Assembly: GCA_902776645.1 (NCBI GenBank)
Contig: CACYQT010000004.1
Span: 1 to 64,000, forward strand
Origin: an uncultured bacterium
GTDB lineage: Bacteria > Verrucomicrobiota > Lentisphaeria > Oligosphaerales > Oligosphaeraceae
DNA: 64,000 bases
Direction of reading: 5' to 3'
Made by a program: the position numbers and the translations under genes
Part shown: one piece after another, positions 25,797 to 33,995 of the stretch
Layout of the letters: each line of letters begins with the position of its first letter
Numbering within the stretch: position 1 is the stretch's first letter
The notes under the pieces: model-generated
Databases searched by the model: none
What the model was told of the DNA's origin: nothing
Seen by the model: the letters and a program-made list of their open reading frames with translations, nothing else

Positions 25797-26144
25797 TATT
25801 TTGTCATTTGCTAAAATACATTCAAGATATTTTTTTTACTAGAATGAATGTAATAAATATTTTTTAGAAGTCAATTTGTATCTTTCAACAATGTCTGTAT
25901 ATTTATTGCCATCCGCATAAATGGCTATTAAAAAGAATCTATATTATATTTGTTGCAGAGAACAATACAAAATGCCATGATTGTCTCAGCTGGGTAAATG
26001 ACCGGGCAGGCCATGAATTCCCCCTCACTTGTTTGATGAAAAGCCATGCTGACGGATAATTTGCCAGTAGATTGTCCATGAAGCCTGTTTGTTTCATGGC
26101 AATGGCAAGAGGCCCCCCTTCAATCATCTAAAGGAGACAAGACA
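25797..26144. other. AT-rich gap before the YhcG nuclease gene
   Basis: This 348-bp stretch is much richer in A/T than the flanking genes. It contains a weak inverted repeat (TACATTC ... GAATGTA, 25818-25853). A 62-codon minus-strand frame at 25939-26127 lacks any recognisable protein. The last bases hold a good ribosome site (AAAGGAG) for the downstream gene. The region is probably promoter plus flanking DNA that arrived with the nuclease gene. Confidence 0.4.
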
Positions 26145-27263
26145 ATGGCGACACAAATGACATTCGACAATCTAGCCCAAAACATTCTCGCCGTCCATCA
26201 TTCAGCGCGAAACTACGCAAAGAACGCAGTCAATCAAGCCTTGACGATCCGTAATTGGTTGATTGGCTTCTACATCGTTGAATATGAACAAAAAGGAAGT
26301 GATCGAGCCCAATACGGCACCCAGCTTCTGAAAAATCTCGAAAGCAAACTCAATACCAAGGGATTGAATAATACTCTACTTAAAAACAGCAGAAAATTCT
26401 ATTTACTTTATCCAGAAGTTAAAACAATTATCCCAAACGATCAAAGTAAATTGCTGGACAAGTTACTGCCAAAAAGTCCGACGCCATCGGACTTTTTGAC
26501 GGCCTCTCAAAAAAGTCCGACGCCGTCTCACAAATTCAAACTGAATATTATCAATATAGTTCAAAGATTATCTTTCTCACACATATGTGAAATAATGACA
26601 GTGGATGATGAATTTGCTCGTTGCTTTTATGAATTAGAATGCATCAAATGCGGTTGGAACATAAAAGAGCTCCGCCGCCAGATCGCAACCAATCTGTTCT
26701 TCAGGACAGGAATCAGCAAAAATCCGGAAAAACTGCTTTCACAGACTGTCAATCTAAAAGCAGACCATCCATTGACAGTCAAGGATCCATTTGTCTTTGA
26801 ATTCCTTGGACTTGATGCAAAAGAAGCTGTATCAGAATCAGATCTGGAGCAAGCGTTGATGGATCATCTACAGGATTTTCTGATGGAGATGGGCAAAGGA
26901 TTCTGCTTTGAAGCACGACAGAAAAGAATCATCATTGACGATCAATATCATTTCATCGATCTTGTGCTCTATAATCGGATTCTACACTGCAATGTCATTA
27001 TTGAGCTAAAAAATGATGAATTCAGCTATCAGCACTTCGGGCAATTAAACGCTTATGTGGCGTATTACAAGGAGAATGAAATGCACGAGGGTGACAATCC
27101 GCCCGTCGGCATCCTGCTCTGCACACAAAAAGGCCCCAAGATGGTGGAATATGCCCTATCAGGCATAGACAACCAATTGTTCGCAACCACCTACATGCTT
27201 CAGCTCCCGCACAAGGAACAGTTGATGGAATTCATGCAAAAACAATTGGCAGAAATGCAGTAG
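26145..27263 (+). CDS. YhcG-family (DUF1016) PD-(D/E)XK nuclease-domain protein
   Basis: The 372-residue protein has the two parts of YhcG: an N-terminal helical DUF1016 domain (about 5-95, NAVNQALTIRNWLIGFYIVEYEQKG) and a C-terminal PD-(D/E)XK nuclease-like domain (about 215-350) with FIDLVLYN and NVIIELKND as catalytic strands. The helical FELECIKCGWNIKELRRQ region precedes it. The family associates with mobile DNA, restriction and recombination, and its exact role is unsettled. A short repetitive linker (KSPTPSDF / KSPTPSHKF, about 109-127) joins the halves. Codon use is AT-rich and unlike neighbours, suggesting transfer. AAAGGAG precedes the ATG. Confidence 0.85.
   Translation: MATQMTFDNLAQNILAVHHSARNYAKNAVNQALTIRNWLIGFYIVEYEQKGSDRAQYGTQLLKNLESKLNTKGLNNTLLKNSRKFYLLYPEVKTIIPNDQSKLLDKLLPKSPTPSDFLTASQKSPTPSHKFKLNIINIVQRLSFSHICEIMTVDDEFARCFYELECIKCGWNIKELRRQIATNLFFRTGISKNPEKLLSQTVNLKADHPLTVKDPFVFEFLGLDAKEAVSESDLEQALMDHLQDFLMEMGKGFCFEARQKRIIIDDQYHFIDLVLYNRILHCNVIIELKNDEFSYQHFGQLNAYVAYYKENEMHEGDNPPVGILLCTQKGPKMVEYALSGIDNQLFATTYMLQLPHKEQLMEFMQKQLAEMQ
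26471..26497 (+). repeat. Perfect terminator-like hairpin inside the YhcG linker
   Basis: AAAAAGTCCGA (26471-26481) and TCGGACTTTTT (26487-26497) form a perfect 11-bp stem with a 5-nt loop ending in a T-run. AAAAAGTCCGACGCC recurs at 26510-26524, giving a direct repeat as well. The codons make the KSPTPSDF linker. It has the shape of an intrinsic terminator within a coding region. Confidence 0.7.
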
Positions 27264-27351
27264 TTCCAATAGACATTACTAGATATTCTGGAAGTTCTGG
27301 AAATTAATCCAATCTCTCCAGAATATCCAGAATAGCCAGTCTAGCCAGTCT
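27264..27351. repeat. Degenerate CCAGAATAT tandem array
   Basis: The gap between convergent genes holds two blocks: ATTCTGGAAGTTCTGGAAATT and CCAGAATATCCAGAATAG followed by CCAGTCTAGCCAGTCT. The first is roughly the inverse of the second, so an imperfect hairpin is possible. It resembles the 9-mer arrays near other stop codons. Confidence 0.5.
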
Positions 27352-27975
27352 CTACCCAATCACCGCTTTGATCCACGCATCCGCAAACAGCTGATGTCCG
27401 GCAAGTAGCGGATGGACACCGTCCTTCGTCCAATGCTCCTGCGGAGCACGGGCCAAGGCGTCATCCAGCAATGTCTGGCTGGGAATGAAAATCGCGTTGA
27501 ACTCGTCCGCAAGCTTGCGGACGATGGCGCGGCGCTGGTCGATTTCCTCCTTCCAGCCGTCGCCGACGGCGCCGAAGGGATGCACATACGGTTCCATGAG
27601 GACAAGTTTCACATTCGGCAATTCAGCCTTCGTCCACTGCAGCAGTTCATGGTAAATGCGTTCATAGCGAGGAACTTCCACACCGTTCTGACGCGCAAAT
27701 TCATGCCATGTGTCGTTGACGCCGATCATGATCGACAGAATGTCCGGACGGATGTGCAACGCGTCGATCTTCCAACGCGCGTACAAATCGACGACGCGGT
27801 TGCCGCTGATGGCCTTGTTGATGATCGTGTATTCGCCCGGATAGTCGCAGAGAAGCCGCGCGGCGACAAGCATGGGATAGCCCGCGCCCAGCCCCGCCCC
27901 CGGCGGAAGGCCTTCATCCGTCTTGTTGCGCCCCGCGTCCGTAATCGAATCGCCTTGGAAAAGAATGGTCTTCAT
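27352..27975 (-). CDS. Cytosolic SGNH/GDSL hydrolase
   Basis: The 207-residue protein shows all four SGNH blocks: LFQGDSITDAG (Ser-10 region), NKAISGNRVVDL (Gly), MIGVNDTW (Asn) and DGVHPLLAGHQL (Asp/His). Length and blocks fit rhamnogalacturonan-acetylesterase-like or lipase-GDSL_2 members. Without a signal peptide it probably deacetylates sugars inside the cell. AGGAAA lies before the ATG. Confidence 0.9.
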   Translation of the reverse strand: MKTILFQGDSITDAGRNKTDEGLPPGAGLGAGYPMLVAARLLCDYPGEYTIINKAISGNRVVDLYARWKIDALHIRPDILSIMIGVNDTWHEFARQNGVEVPRYERIYHELLQWTKAELPNVKLVLMEPYVHPFGAVGDGWKEEIDQRRAIVRKLADEFNAIFIPSQTLLDDALARAPQEHWTKDGVHPLLAGHQLFADAWIKAVIG

Positions 27976-28044
27976 GATGGTTTCCTGTTGATGTTATGTT
28001 GGTTTCTTATACGATATATTGTATTAATCTCAATCACCTGTATT

Positions 28045-28092
28045 CTGCTTTAAGCTTTTAGCTTTAAGCTTTTAGCTATAGGCGAAAGCCTA
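28045..28092. repeat. Stop-linked hairpin plus AGCTAAAAGC/TTAAAGC repeats
   Basis: On the minus strand the TAG stop of the next gene opens a hairpin TAGGCTTTCGCCTA, followed by AGCTAAAAGCTTAAAGC twice. The repeats extend to 28047. Confidence 0.8.
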
Positions 28093-29475
28093 TTTCGCGC
28101 CATAGATGTACAATCCGCCGTATGTCCAGTTCGGATTGGGCATGCCTGGAATGTTGATGCGGTCCATCGTCAGCAGAATATATTTATATGGATAGCCGTC
28201 GGGCAGTTCCGCGAAGCACGGCCACACGCGGGAATTGGTCGTCTTCATGACGCCCCACGGCGTGTCCAGCGGCGTGTCGCCCCATGGCTCCACGTCCAGT
28301 TTCAATTTGCCAAGTTTTTTCAGAAGTGGATAGGAATAAACGTATAGCGCATGTTCCGCGCTGCCGGAGAAGCAGTAGCGGACGCCGTTCATCCACTGGA
28401 TGGTCGTGCCGGTGGAATCCTCCGGAACGATCTCCGTCAATGGCTCATACGGGCCGTCCCAGTTGTCGCTTTCCAGCATCTGCGCCTTGATTCCCTTCAC
28501 AAACGTGCAGAGGAACAACCGCCATTTCTTCGCATCCGGATCCCAGATGCCCGACGGATCTTCATGCATGAAACCTTTCAGCCCCAATGACTTGGCCTTC
28601 ATGACGGACAAGCCGTGCAACGGATTTTCCTTGCACCACGCGGCGTTCAGGCCGCCCTCCGCGCGGCCGCTCAAAGCATCGCTTGCCGTCGAGAAATTGC
28701 TGACAAACGCCCGCCATTCGCCCGCCTCTTCGTCAAAGAAAAGATGGGAAGCGACATCGTTGCGCAATTTGCCGTCGCCGTAGTCGAACAAGATGGTCCC
28801 TTCCAGACGGACATCCATTTTGGCCGGATCGAAGCTTGCCACGCCTTGAAACGCGCCGAAAATACGTGTTGAGAACGTGAAGAAAAGCCGTCCGTCCTCC
28901 CAATAGAGGGCGTTTTGGCGGCCACGCGTCACAAAACGGACGTCCGCCTGGCCCATGCCGGCCGTAAGCGTCTTTTTAATGTCGACCATGCCGCCATGAC
29001 TGCGCATCGTCAATTCCGTCGTCCATGCCTTGTCCCGCGGATCGAAGCCATCCGGAAGCCAGGCCAATCTGGAAAGCCTTGTCACGCCGTCTTTTGTCAC
29101 ATAGACGCCGCAGCGCGACTTGCCGCAGAACGCCACATGGAAGGTATAGGGCGGCGTCACGTCGGACGGTGCTTCGACGCGCATTTTCACGTCGCCGTTT
29201 TTCGTCACCAGCTGCATTTCAGCCGGAAGCGACGTCACCTCCGCCGCATAATGGCCACATGGCAGGAATGTAATCCCTTGCGGGAACGGGAGTTCCGCGT
29301 CAAAAGCAAAACGTCGCTTCCATATCTGTTTGAACGACAAATCCATCGGCGTCCGTTTCTTCAATTCGTCCATTTGCTGTTCCGCCATCGTCCTGTTTCC
29401 TGTCATGAATATCACCAATAGCAGACATGCGCAAACCATCCAGCCGCTGCTATTTCTTGTTTCACGCCGCTTCAT
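28090..29475 (-). CDS. Secreted protein resembling five-bladed-propeller glycosidases
   Basis: The 461-residue protein has a signal peptide (about residues 12-31, CACLLLVIFMTG). Later segments look like a GH43/GH32-type propeller: LFFTFSTRIFGAFQG, HLFFDEEAGEWRAFVSNFS, MHEDPSGIWDPDAKKWRLFLCTF, GPYEPLTEI. In such enzymes the Asp and Glu of these blades form the active site. I cannot confirm the catalytic triad. The preferred ATG at 29475 overlaps the dapF stop (TGATG), so it is translated from the dapF message; a GTG lies one codon upstream. Its coupling to lysine synthesis is odd and may be coincidental. Confidence 0.6.
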   Translation of the reverse strand: MKRRETRNSSGWMVCACLLLVIFMTGNRTMAEQQMDELKKRTPMDLSFKQIWKRRFAFDAELPFPQGITFLPCGHYAAEVTSLPAEMQLVTKNGDVKMRVEAPSDVTPPYTFHVAFCGKSRCGVYVTKDGVTRLSRLAWLPDGFDPRDKAWTTELTMRSHGGMVDIKKTLTAGMGQADVRFVTRGRQNALYWEDGRLFFTFSTRIFGAFQGVASFDPAKMDVRLEGTILFDYGDGKLRNDVASHLFFDEEAGEWRAFVSNFSTASDALSGRAEGGLNAAWCKENPLHGLSVMKAKSLGLKGFMHEDPSGIWDPDAKKWRLFLCTFVKGIKAQMLESDNWDGPYEPLTEIVPEDSTGTTIQWMNGVRYCFSGSAEHALYVYSYPLLKKLGKLKLDVEPWGDTPLDTPWGVMKTTNSRVWPCFAELPDGYPYKYILLTMDRINIPGMPNPNWTYGGLYIYGAK

Positions 29476-30305
29476 CACAGCAGTTCCTCATCCGTCACAT
29501 CGCCCTTGCAGACAATGTTCGTCGGCCCCGTAAGATACAGATTGTCAACATGTTCGCCTGTCCGTTCGACATCGATGAAAAGCCGTCCGCCGGGCATGTC
29601 GATTCTCACATTCCGCCCGCTGGCCTTCCCCCCCAGCGTCAAAACCGTCGCCACGGATCCGGAGCCCGTCCCGCAGGCGTAGGTGAAATCCTCCACGCCG
29701 CGCTCCCATGTCCGAACCGTCACATGGTCTTTTTCGACGATTTCATAGAAATTGACGTTCGCGCCCTTCGGGAACGCCTTGTGGTAGCGCATCTTGCGGC
29801 CAAGCTCGAACAGCTTGTCGTGCGGATACTCCGCCAATCCATTGATTGGCACGACGGCATGCGGAAGGCCCGGCGTGCCAAGCTCCACATACGTGCATTC
29901 ATACGTCCTGCCATCGACGTCCAAATCGCGTCGTTCCAACAACGTCACGTCATTGAGCCGCACTTTGTAGAAACGTTGGTCAATGCGATGGCCGACGACG
30001 ATTCCGGAATCCGTTTCAATCCGCTGCACATCGCCCGCCAGGCCGTTTTCATAGCCGTAACGGGCGATGCAGCGCGCGCCATTGCCGCACATTTCGCCGA
30101 TGGAGCCGTCGGAATTGTAAAACAGCATCCGATAGTCCGCCTTGGTGGACGCCTCGACCACCATGAAACCGTCCGCTCCGATGGACAAGTGCCGTTCGCA
30201 CAACGTCTTGGCGACCGACGGCAATTTTTCGGCCGGAATCTTCTCCACGCGGTTGTCGATGATGATGAAATCATTGCCCGCGCCATTCATTTTCCAGAAT
30301 TTCAT
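29475..30305 (-). CDS. dapF: Diaminopimelate epimerase
   Basis: A 276-residue DapF from the ATG at 30305 (AGGTGG at 6 nt). It begins KFWKMNGAGNDFIIIDNR and has both catalytic cysteines, in EMCGNGARC near 69-77 and FTYACGTGSGS near 206-216. It converts LL- to meso-diaminopimelate for lysine and peptidoglycan synthesis. The frame continues seven codons upstream to 30326, but these lack a ribosome site. The downstream gene overlaps its stop by 1 nt. Confidence 0.96.
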   Translation of the reverse strand: MKFWKMNGAGNDFIIIDNRVEKIPAEKLPSVAKTLCERHLSIGADGFMVVEASTKADYRMLFYNSDGSIGEMCGNGARCIARYGYENGLAGDVQRIETDSGIVVGHRIDQRFYKVRLNDVTLLERRDLDVDGRTYECTYVELGTPGLPHAVVPINGLAEYPHDKLFELGRKMRYHKAFPKGANVNFYEIVEKDHVTVRTWERGVEDFTYACGTGSGSVATVLTLGGKASGRNVRIDMPGGRLFIDVERTGEHVDNLYLTGPTNIVCKGDVTDEELL

Positions 30306-30340
30306 CGTGTTCCACCTGCTAAACAATTATCCTTATTGCC

Positions 30341-30386
30341 TTTGCTTTAAGCTTTAGGCTTTAGGCTTTTAGCTCTGCGAAGCAGC
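30341..30386. repeat. Stop-linked hairpin plus AGCTAAAAGCCTAAAGC repeats
   Basis: On the minus strand, directly after the phosphatase TAA: GCTGCTTCGCAG (TTC-loop hairpin), AGCTAAAAGC, then CTAAAGC, CTAAAGC and TTAAAGC. The string GCTTCGCAGAGCTAAAAGCCTAA is shared with the copy at 7205-7230. Confidence 0.8.
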
Positions 30387-31544
30387 TTATTCAAGAATGA
30401 TCGCCTTGAAGGCGTCGATTTCCTCCTGCGTCACGCCACAGGTCAGAAGGAACTTCTGGATCTTGACGGACAGCGGCTCGCCCGGTTCGCCATACTTGTC
30501 GAAGCCGAGGCTGATCGTATCGTAGTTTTCATATTTGAAATAGTCACGCGCCGTGACTTCCCAGTCTTTGCGCAGATTGTCTTCTGGAACTCCAAGAAGC
30601 CCGCAGAGGATGTACGACAGCGTACCCGTGCGATCCGCACCCGCAATGCAGTGGAAGACAATGGGATAGTTCTTCTTGTCGGCAAAGAGTCTGAAATCGT
30701 CCCGCACGGCCTTCATGCCTTTTTCCTGGAAAATGGGACCATAGTAGTCATAGGAGGGGATGTGGATCCATTTCACGGCCTTGCCCATCGGCGATTCCGA
30801 CATCGTCGCGACTTCGCCGTCCCAACGCAGATCAAGCTCCGTCTTGATGCCGACCTTGTTCACGAAATAATTGATGCCTTCCGGTTTGATGACCGTCTCG
30901 CCGATGCGGCTCTTTTTCGGATCGATACGCTTCGCTTCGTCCCACGTCCAGTCCGGGCTGTCGAGATTGAGACCAGCGGAACGGAAGATCAGGCCTTGCT
31001 TCATGCGACGGCCGTCAACGGTCTTCCAACCGCCGAGATCGCGCACATTGTCCACGCCCGGCAGCGTGATCTGGCGGGGCAGCATGTCCTCCGTCTTGAA
31101 GGAGCCGACCGGAGACGTCACGGTCTTCCCGCAGGGGGCCGTGCCCTTCACGCGCCAGTAAACCGTCTTACCGGCTTGGAAATTGCAGACTTGCGCCGTT
31201 TTGGCGGCGGCGTCCACGCTGACAACCAGTTCCTGAGCGTTCGTCGTGAAATTCTCGTCCAAGGCGAATTCAAGATTGACATCCGTCAGCTCCACATCCG
31301 ATTTCCAGCTGAACGTGGTCGGAACAGACTGATGGCGCTGATACAGGACGGCGCGTTTCTCTTTGTCGTTGAAATAGTCCCGACGCGGCGCGCTGGCCAG
31401 CTGCAGGAATTCGTGCATCTCCTTCGGATGCTGGACGATCACATCATCCTTCGTGGGGGAGACAAGGCTGATGGAGCAGCATCCTGTCGCCACGAACACC
31501 AAAGCCAGAATTAAAAACAGATTCTTAAAGTCTTTCTTTTTCAT
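30387..31544 (-). CDS. Tyrosine-phosphatase-type lipoprotein with fibronectin-like N-terminal domain
   Basis: The 385-residue protein has a lipoprotein signal (ATGC, lipidated Cys near 22). Residues ~55-150 look like a beta-sandwich (STFSWKSDVELTDVNLEFALDE ... YWRVKGTAPCG) of fibronectin type. The rest is a Y_phosphatase3-like domain: LPGVDNVRDLGGW near 160 and the P-loop FHCIAGADRTG near 290-300 with catalytic Cys and Arg. It should dephosphorylate tyrosine, serine or phospholipid substrates outside the inner membrane. The active site is complete. The ligand is not evident; such proteins are frequent in gut PVC bacteria. Confidence 0.8.
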   Translation of the reverse strand: MKKKDFKNLFLILALVFVATGCCSISLVSPTKDDVIVQHPKEMHEFLQLASAPRRDYFNDKEKRAVLYQRHQSVPTTFSWKSDVELTDVNLEFALDENFTTNAQELVVSVDAAAKTAQVCNFQAGKTVYWRVKGTAPCGKTVTSPVGSFKTEDMLPRQITLPGVDNVRDLGGWKTVDGRRMKQGLIFRSAGLNLDSPDWTWDEAKRIDPKKSRIGETVIKPEGINYFVNKVGIKTELDLRWDGEVATMSESPMGKAVKWIHIPSYDYYGPIFQEKGMKAVRDDFRLFADKKNYPIVFHCIAGADRTGTLSYILCGLLGVPEDNLRKDWEVTARDYFKYENYDTISLGFDKYGEPGEPLSVKIQKFLLTCGVTQEEIDAFKAIILE

Positions 31545-31843
31545 GTTTTGTCCTTTGTTGTCTTGAATTTACCGTTTTTTATTTTCGTTTTCAACAAATC
31601 CAAACGTTTAACATGAAACCGAATCACGTTTTTTCAAGCCATGAACAGATGTAATTTGCCCATTGACAGACAAGACTCAAAAGGATTCGGCCCCTCCCGA
31701 AGGCCGCCACATAGCCATCGCAGATGGCGTTTTCTGCTATCGTCTGTCAGTAGAGAGATAACTAATAATGCGATTGAAACATTATGATTTCCAGTTGGTT
31801 ATGTTTATTTCATCCATTGAGAACAGATAATATTTTCACAATC
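31545..31843. other. Gap before the AT-rich repeat; no gene seen
   Basis: About 300 bp between the phosphatase gene and the long repeat. It begins with the likely phosphatase promoter region (AT-rich) and then drifts from average to low GC. No ORF, tRNA or hairpin of note is present. Confidence 0.4.
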
Positions 31844-31998
31844 AATCATTTATAATCTTTATAATTCAATAATCATAAAGATTCCAATAAAATCATACAG
31901 AAATCATGACTTTATAGGAATTTTTATGACTTCTTATTTATTCAAATAGTGATTTGCATCATTCAATTGCCGATGTATAATATGGGAAATGCAAGGCG
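31844..31998 (+). repeat. 154-bp AT-rich dispersed repeat, copy A
   Basis: This stretch matches the reverse complement of 50073-50226 over ~154 bp without gaps; by eye about 130 positions agree (~85%). It contains an inner imperfect palindrome (CATAAAGATTCC ... GGAATTTTTATG, 31874-31929). Immediately beyond it (31998-32040) is CCCACGG, CCCTGCCACCACTGCGTGGTTC, which resembles the hairpin units of the Y1 transposase element at 49064-50070. It sits just upstream of the HigBA module. Confidence 0.85.
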
Positions 31999-32171
31999 GG
32001 CATCCCACGGCAGTTGCCCTGCCACCACTGCGTGGTTCAGACGAAAACGGCCTCCAGCCCATGTTGCCGACGCCAGCAAAATGGTCGCGATGAAAAAAAC
32101 TCAGTAAACAGTAGAAAAACATCGCGAACACTTGCTTTTCCACAATAGACTAGGATATTAAACAAATGCGA

Positions 32172-32186
32172 TTACCTAAATGGTAA
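32172..32186. promoter_or_regulatory. Candidate HigA operator
   Basis: TTACCTAAATGGTAA is a perfect 15-bp palindrome 20 bp before the toxin start codon, where an autoregulating antitoxin would bind. Assignment rests on position and symmetry only. Confidence 0.4.
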
Positions 32187-32205
32187 GTGCATGTAAACAA
32201 ACACG

Positions 32206-32574
32206 ATGATAACCATTTTCAAAAATGAAAAAGTACGGGCGGCATACCAGGACAAGGAAAGCAAGGAATGGCGCAGTTATTCTGAACAGGAAAAAGACGC
32301 GTTGGACGCCCTCGCCACAATCATCGACGCCGCACAGTCCCTTCAGGATATAAGGAACATCCCGCCGCTTCATCTTGAAATCTTGAAAGGGAAGCTCAAA
32401 AAGAGAAAAAAGCCGACAGGCGAATGGAGCGTCAGGGCGGTCGGCACGAAATACCGTGTCATCTTCATCCCGTGCGACGAAAACGGAAATGAAAAAATCG
32501 GCGGAGACATTCTGGCAGAGGCCCGGGCGATAAAGATCGTCAAAATCACGGAGGTATCAAAACATTATGACTAA
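32206..32574 (+). CDS. higB: HigB/RelE-type toxin
   Basis: The 122-residue basic protein shows the HigB/RelE 'killer' pattern: FKNEKVRAAYQDKESKEW, a long helix, RNIPPLHLEILKGKLKK, and the beta-hairpin WSVRAVGTKYRVIFIPCDENG ending in EARAIKIVKITEVSKHYD. Such toxins cut mRNA on the ribosome. It is slightly longer than the usual ~92-110 residues. Its 3' end overlaps the antitoxin gene by 8 bp, as in toxin-first HigBA operons. No strong ribosome site precedes the ATG. The module is AT-richer than its surroundings. Confidence 0.85.
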   Translation: MITIFKNEKVRAAYQDKESKEWRSYSEQEKDALDALATIIDAAQSLQDIRNIPPLHLEILKGKLKKRKKPTGEWSVRAVGTKYRVIFIPCDENGNEKIGGDILAEARAIKIVKITEVSKHYD

Positions 32575-33667
32575 CATGCTAAAATACAAGGAACTACGTG
32601 CATTTCACCCTGGGTACTTCGTCAAGCAGATCATCGATGACGAAGGAGTCACCCAAGATGATTTCGCGGCCCGTCTCGGCACCACGCCCAAGACACTGAG
32701 CGAATTGGTGAACGGGAAGATCAATCTGTCGCGGGAAATGGCGGAGGCATTGTCCTGCATGCTTGGAACCAGCGTTGACATGTGGCTCAATCTGCAAAAA
32801 AAATACATCGAACGTCTGGCCGAGATTGAAATCGAAAAAAGACTGGATGAACAACAACCATATTTGGAAGTCATTGACTACCATTATTTTGTCCAATACG
32901 CAGGTCTGAAGCCTGAAAGCAGCTTGAAGGAAAAGGTGCTGTCTCTCTGCGCATGCCTGAAACTGGCGTCCCTCTGCCTGCTTGGAGAAGAAGTCTACAT
33001 GGTCAGTTATCGCATCAGTTCGCAGAAGATGGACTGGAAGAATGTCATCTGTGCCCGGGCATGGCTCATGTTCGCGCTGGCCAAGGCGAAAGCCAACCGC
33101 ATTGTGGGGGAAGTCGATACAGACCGCCTGGCCAGTTTCATCCCCGAAATGCGTGGCATGACCATGCATGGCGTCCTCCAGTCGCTCCCGCGTCTGGAGG
33201 AGATTTTCACGTCGTGCGGCGTGACGTTCGTGTATCTTCCCATGCTGAAAGACGCCAAAATCAGCGGAGCGGTGAAATGGGCGTCGGACAGGCAGGGCGT
33301 GACGCTGGCGATCAACGACCGCTTCAAAAAGGAGGATGCGTTCTGGTTCACGCTGTTCCATGAGATCAAACATGTACTGCAACGTTCATACAACAGAACT
33401 TATGTAAGCGTTGACGAGGACGACGCAGTCATGGACGAACAGGACAGGGAGAACGAAAAGGATGCTGACCAATTCGCCATTGATACGCTGATTTCGGCTG
33501 ACGAATATGCTGGCTTTCTTGCCTCGGGCGATTTCTCTAACGATGCAATCCGCAATTTCTCGGCTTCTATAGGCATCCATGCGGGGATTGTGTCGGGAAG
33601 GCTCGCCAAGGAAGGGCATGTCGACTACAAGGAAATCAACCACCTGAGAAATTCCTTTAGTTTATAA
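32567..33667 (+). CDS. higA: HigA antitoxin fused to an ImmA/IrrE-type metallopeptidase domain
   Basis: The 366-residue protein starts with a HigA XRE-type helix-turn-helix (about 12-80: PGYFVKQIIDDEGVTQDDFAARLGTTPKTLSELVNGK ... DMWLNLQ), then a helical spacer, and a C-terminal zinc-peptidase domain with FHEIKH (HEXXH, 265-269) and the downstream ENEKDADQFA acidic helix near 296-305. ImmA-type peptidases cleave repressors, so this antitoxin may be able to process itself or its partner under stress; that is inference. GGAGG lies near the start codon. Two ATG codons (32567, 32576) are possible. Confidence 0.88.
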   Translation: MTNMLKYKELRAFHPGYFVKQIIDDEGVTQDDFAARLGTTPKTLSELVNGKINLSREMAEALSCMLGTSVDMWLNLQKKYIERLAEIEIEKRLDEQQPYLEVIDYHYFVQYAGLKPESSLKEKVLSLCACLKLASLCLLGEEVYMVSYRISSQKMDWKNVICARAWLMFALAKAKANRIVGEVDTDRLASFIPEMRGMTMHGVLQSLPRLEEIFTSCGVTFVYLPMLKDAKISGAVKWASDRQGVTLAINDRFKKEDAFWFTLFHEIKHVLQRSYNRTYVSVDEDDAVMDEQDRENEKDADQFAIDTLISADEYAGFLASGDFSNDAIRNFSASIGIHAGIVSGRLAKEGHVDYKEINHLRNSFSL

Positions 33668-33814
33668 TTCCAGAAGAGTGACTTTGGCTCGATCATAATA
33701 TAATGAATATATTATGCGCAAATGCTTGTTTTTTTTACACTATGATGCCTTTGTTACATATTTCAATGTCATTTGACAGCGGCATCATGTGACGTTATCA
33801 TATTATTTGAGCAC

Positions 33815-33847
33815 AAAAAAGCCCCTGCAGGCATACCTGCAGGGGTT
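33815..33847 (-). terminator. Terminator of tRNA-Glu
   Basis: CCCCTGCAGG and CCTGCAGGGG (33822-33845) form a 10-bp stem with a CATA loop; on the minus strand the stem runs into CTTTTTTG. Confidence 0.9.
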
Positions 33848-33853
33848 ACATTA

Positions 33854-33929
33854 TGGCATCTCCAACCAGAGTCGAACTGGTGTTGACGGGATGAGAACCC
33901 GTTGTCCTAGGCCACTAGACGATGGAGAC
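33854..33929 (-). tRNA. tRNA-Glu (anticodon CTC)
   Basis: The 76-nt minus-strand cloverleaf has acceptor GTCTCCA / TGGAGAT (G-T end pair), D-arm CGTCTAGTGGCCTAGGACA, anticodon stem-loop ACGGG-TTCTCAT-CCCGT with CTC at 34-36, TpsiC arm ACCAGTTCGACTCTGGT, and an encoded CCA. It reads GAG codons. A clear terminator follows. Confidence 0.95.
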
Positions 33930-33995
33930 ACGATTAAAACTGATGCTATACTTTACACCGCTTTTCGCATTTTGCAAATCAAGCGGGCGATTTTA

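Noticed and set aside
25939-26127. 62-codon minus-strand frame upstream of YhcG
   Set aside because: No ribosome site or recognisable similarity; it overlaps the likely YhcG promoter region.
33854-33929. tRNA-Glu as an integration site for the HigBA region
   Set aside because: No integrase gene and no repeat of the tRNA 3' end were seen nearby.
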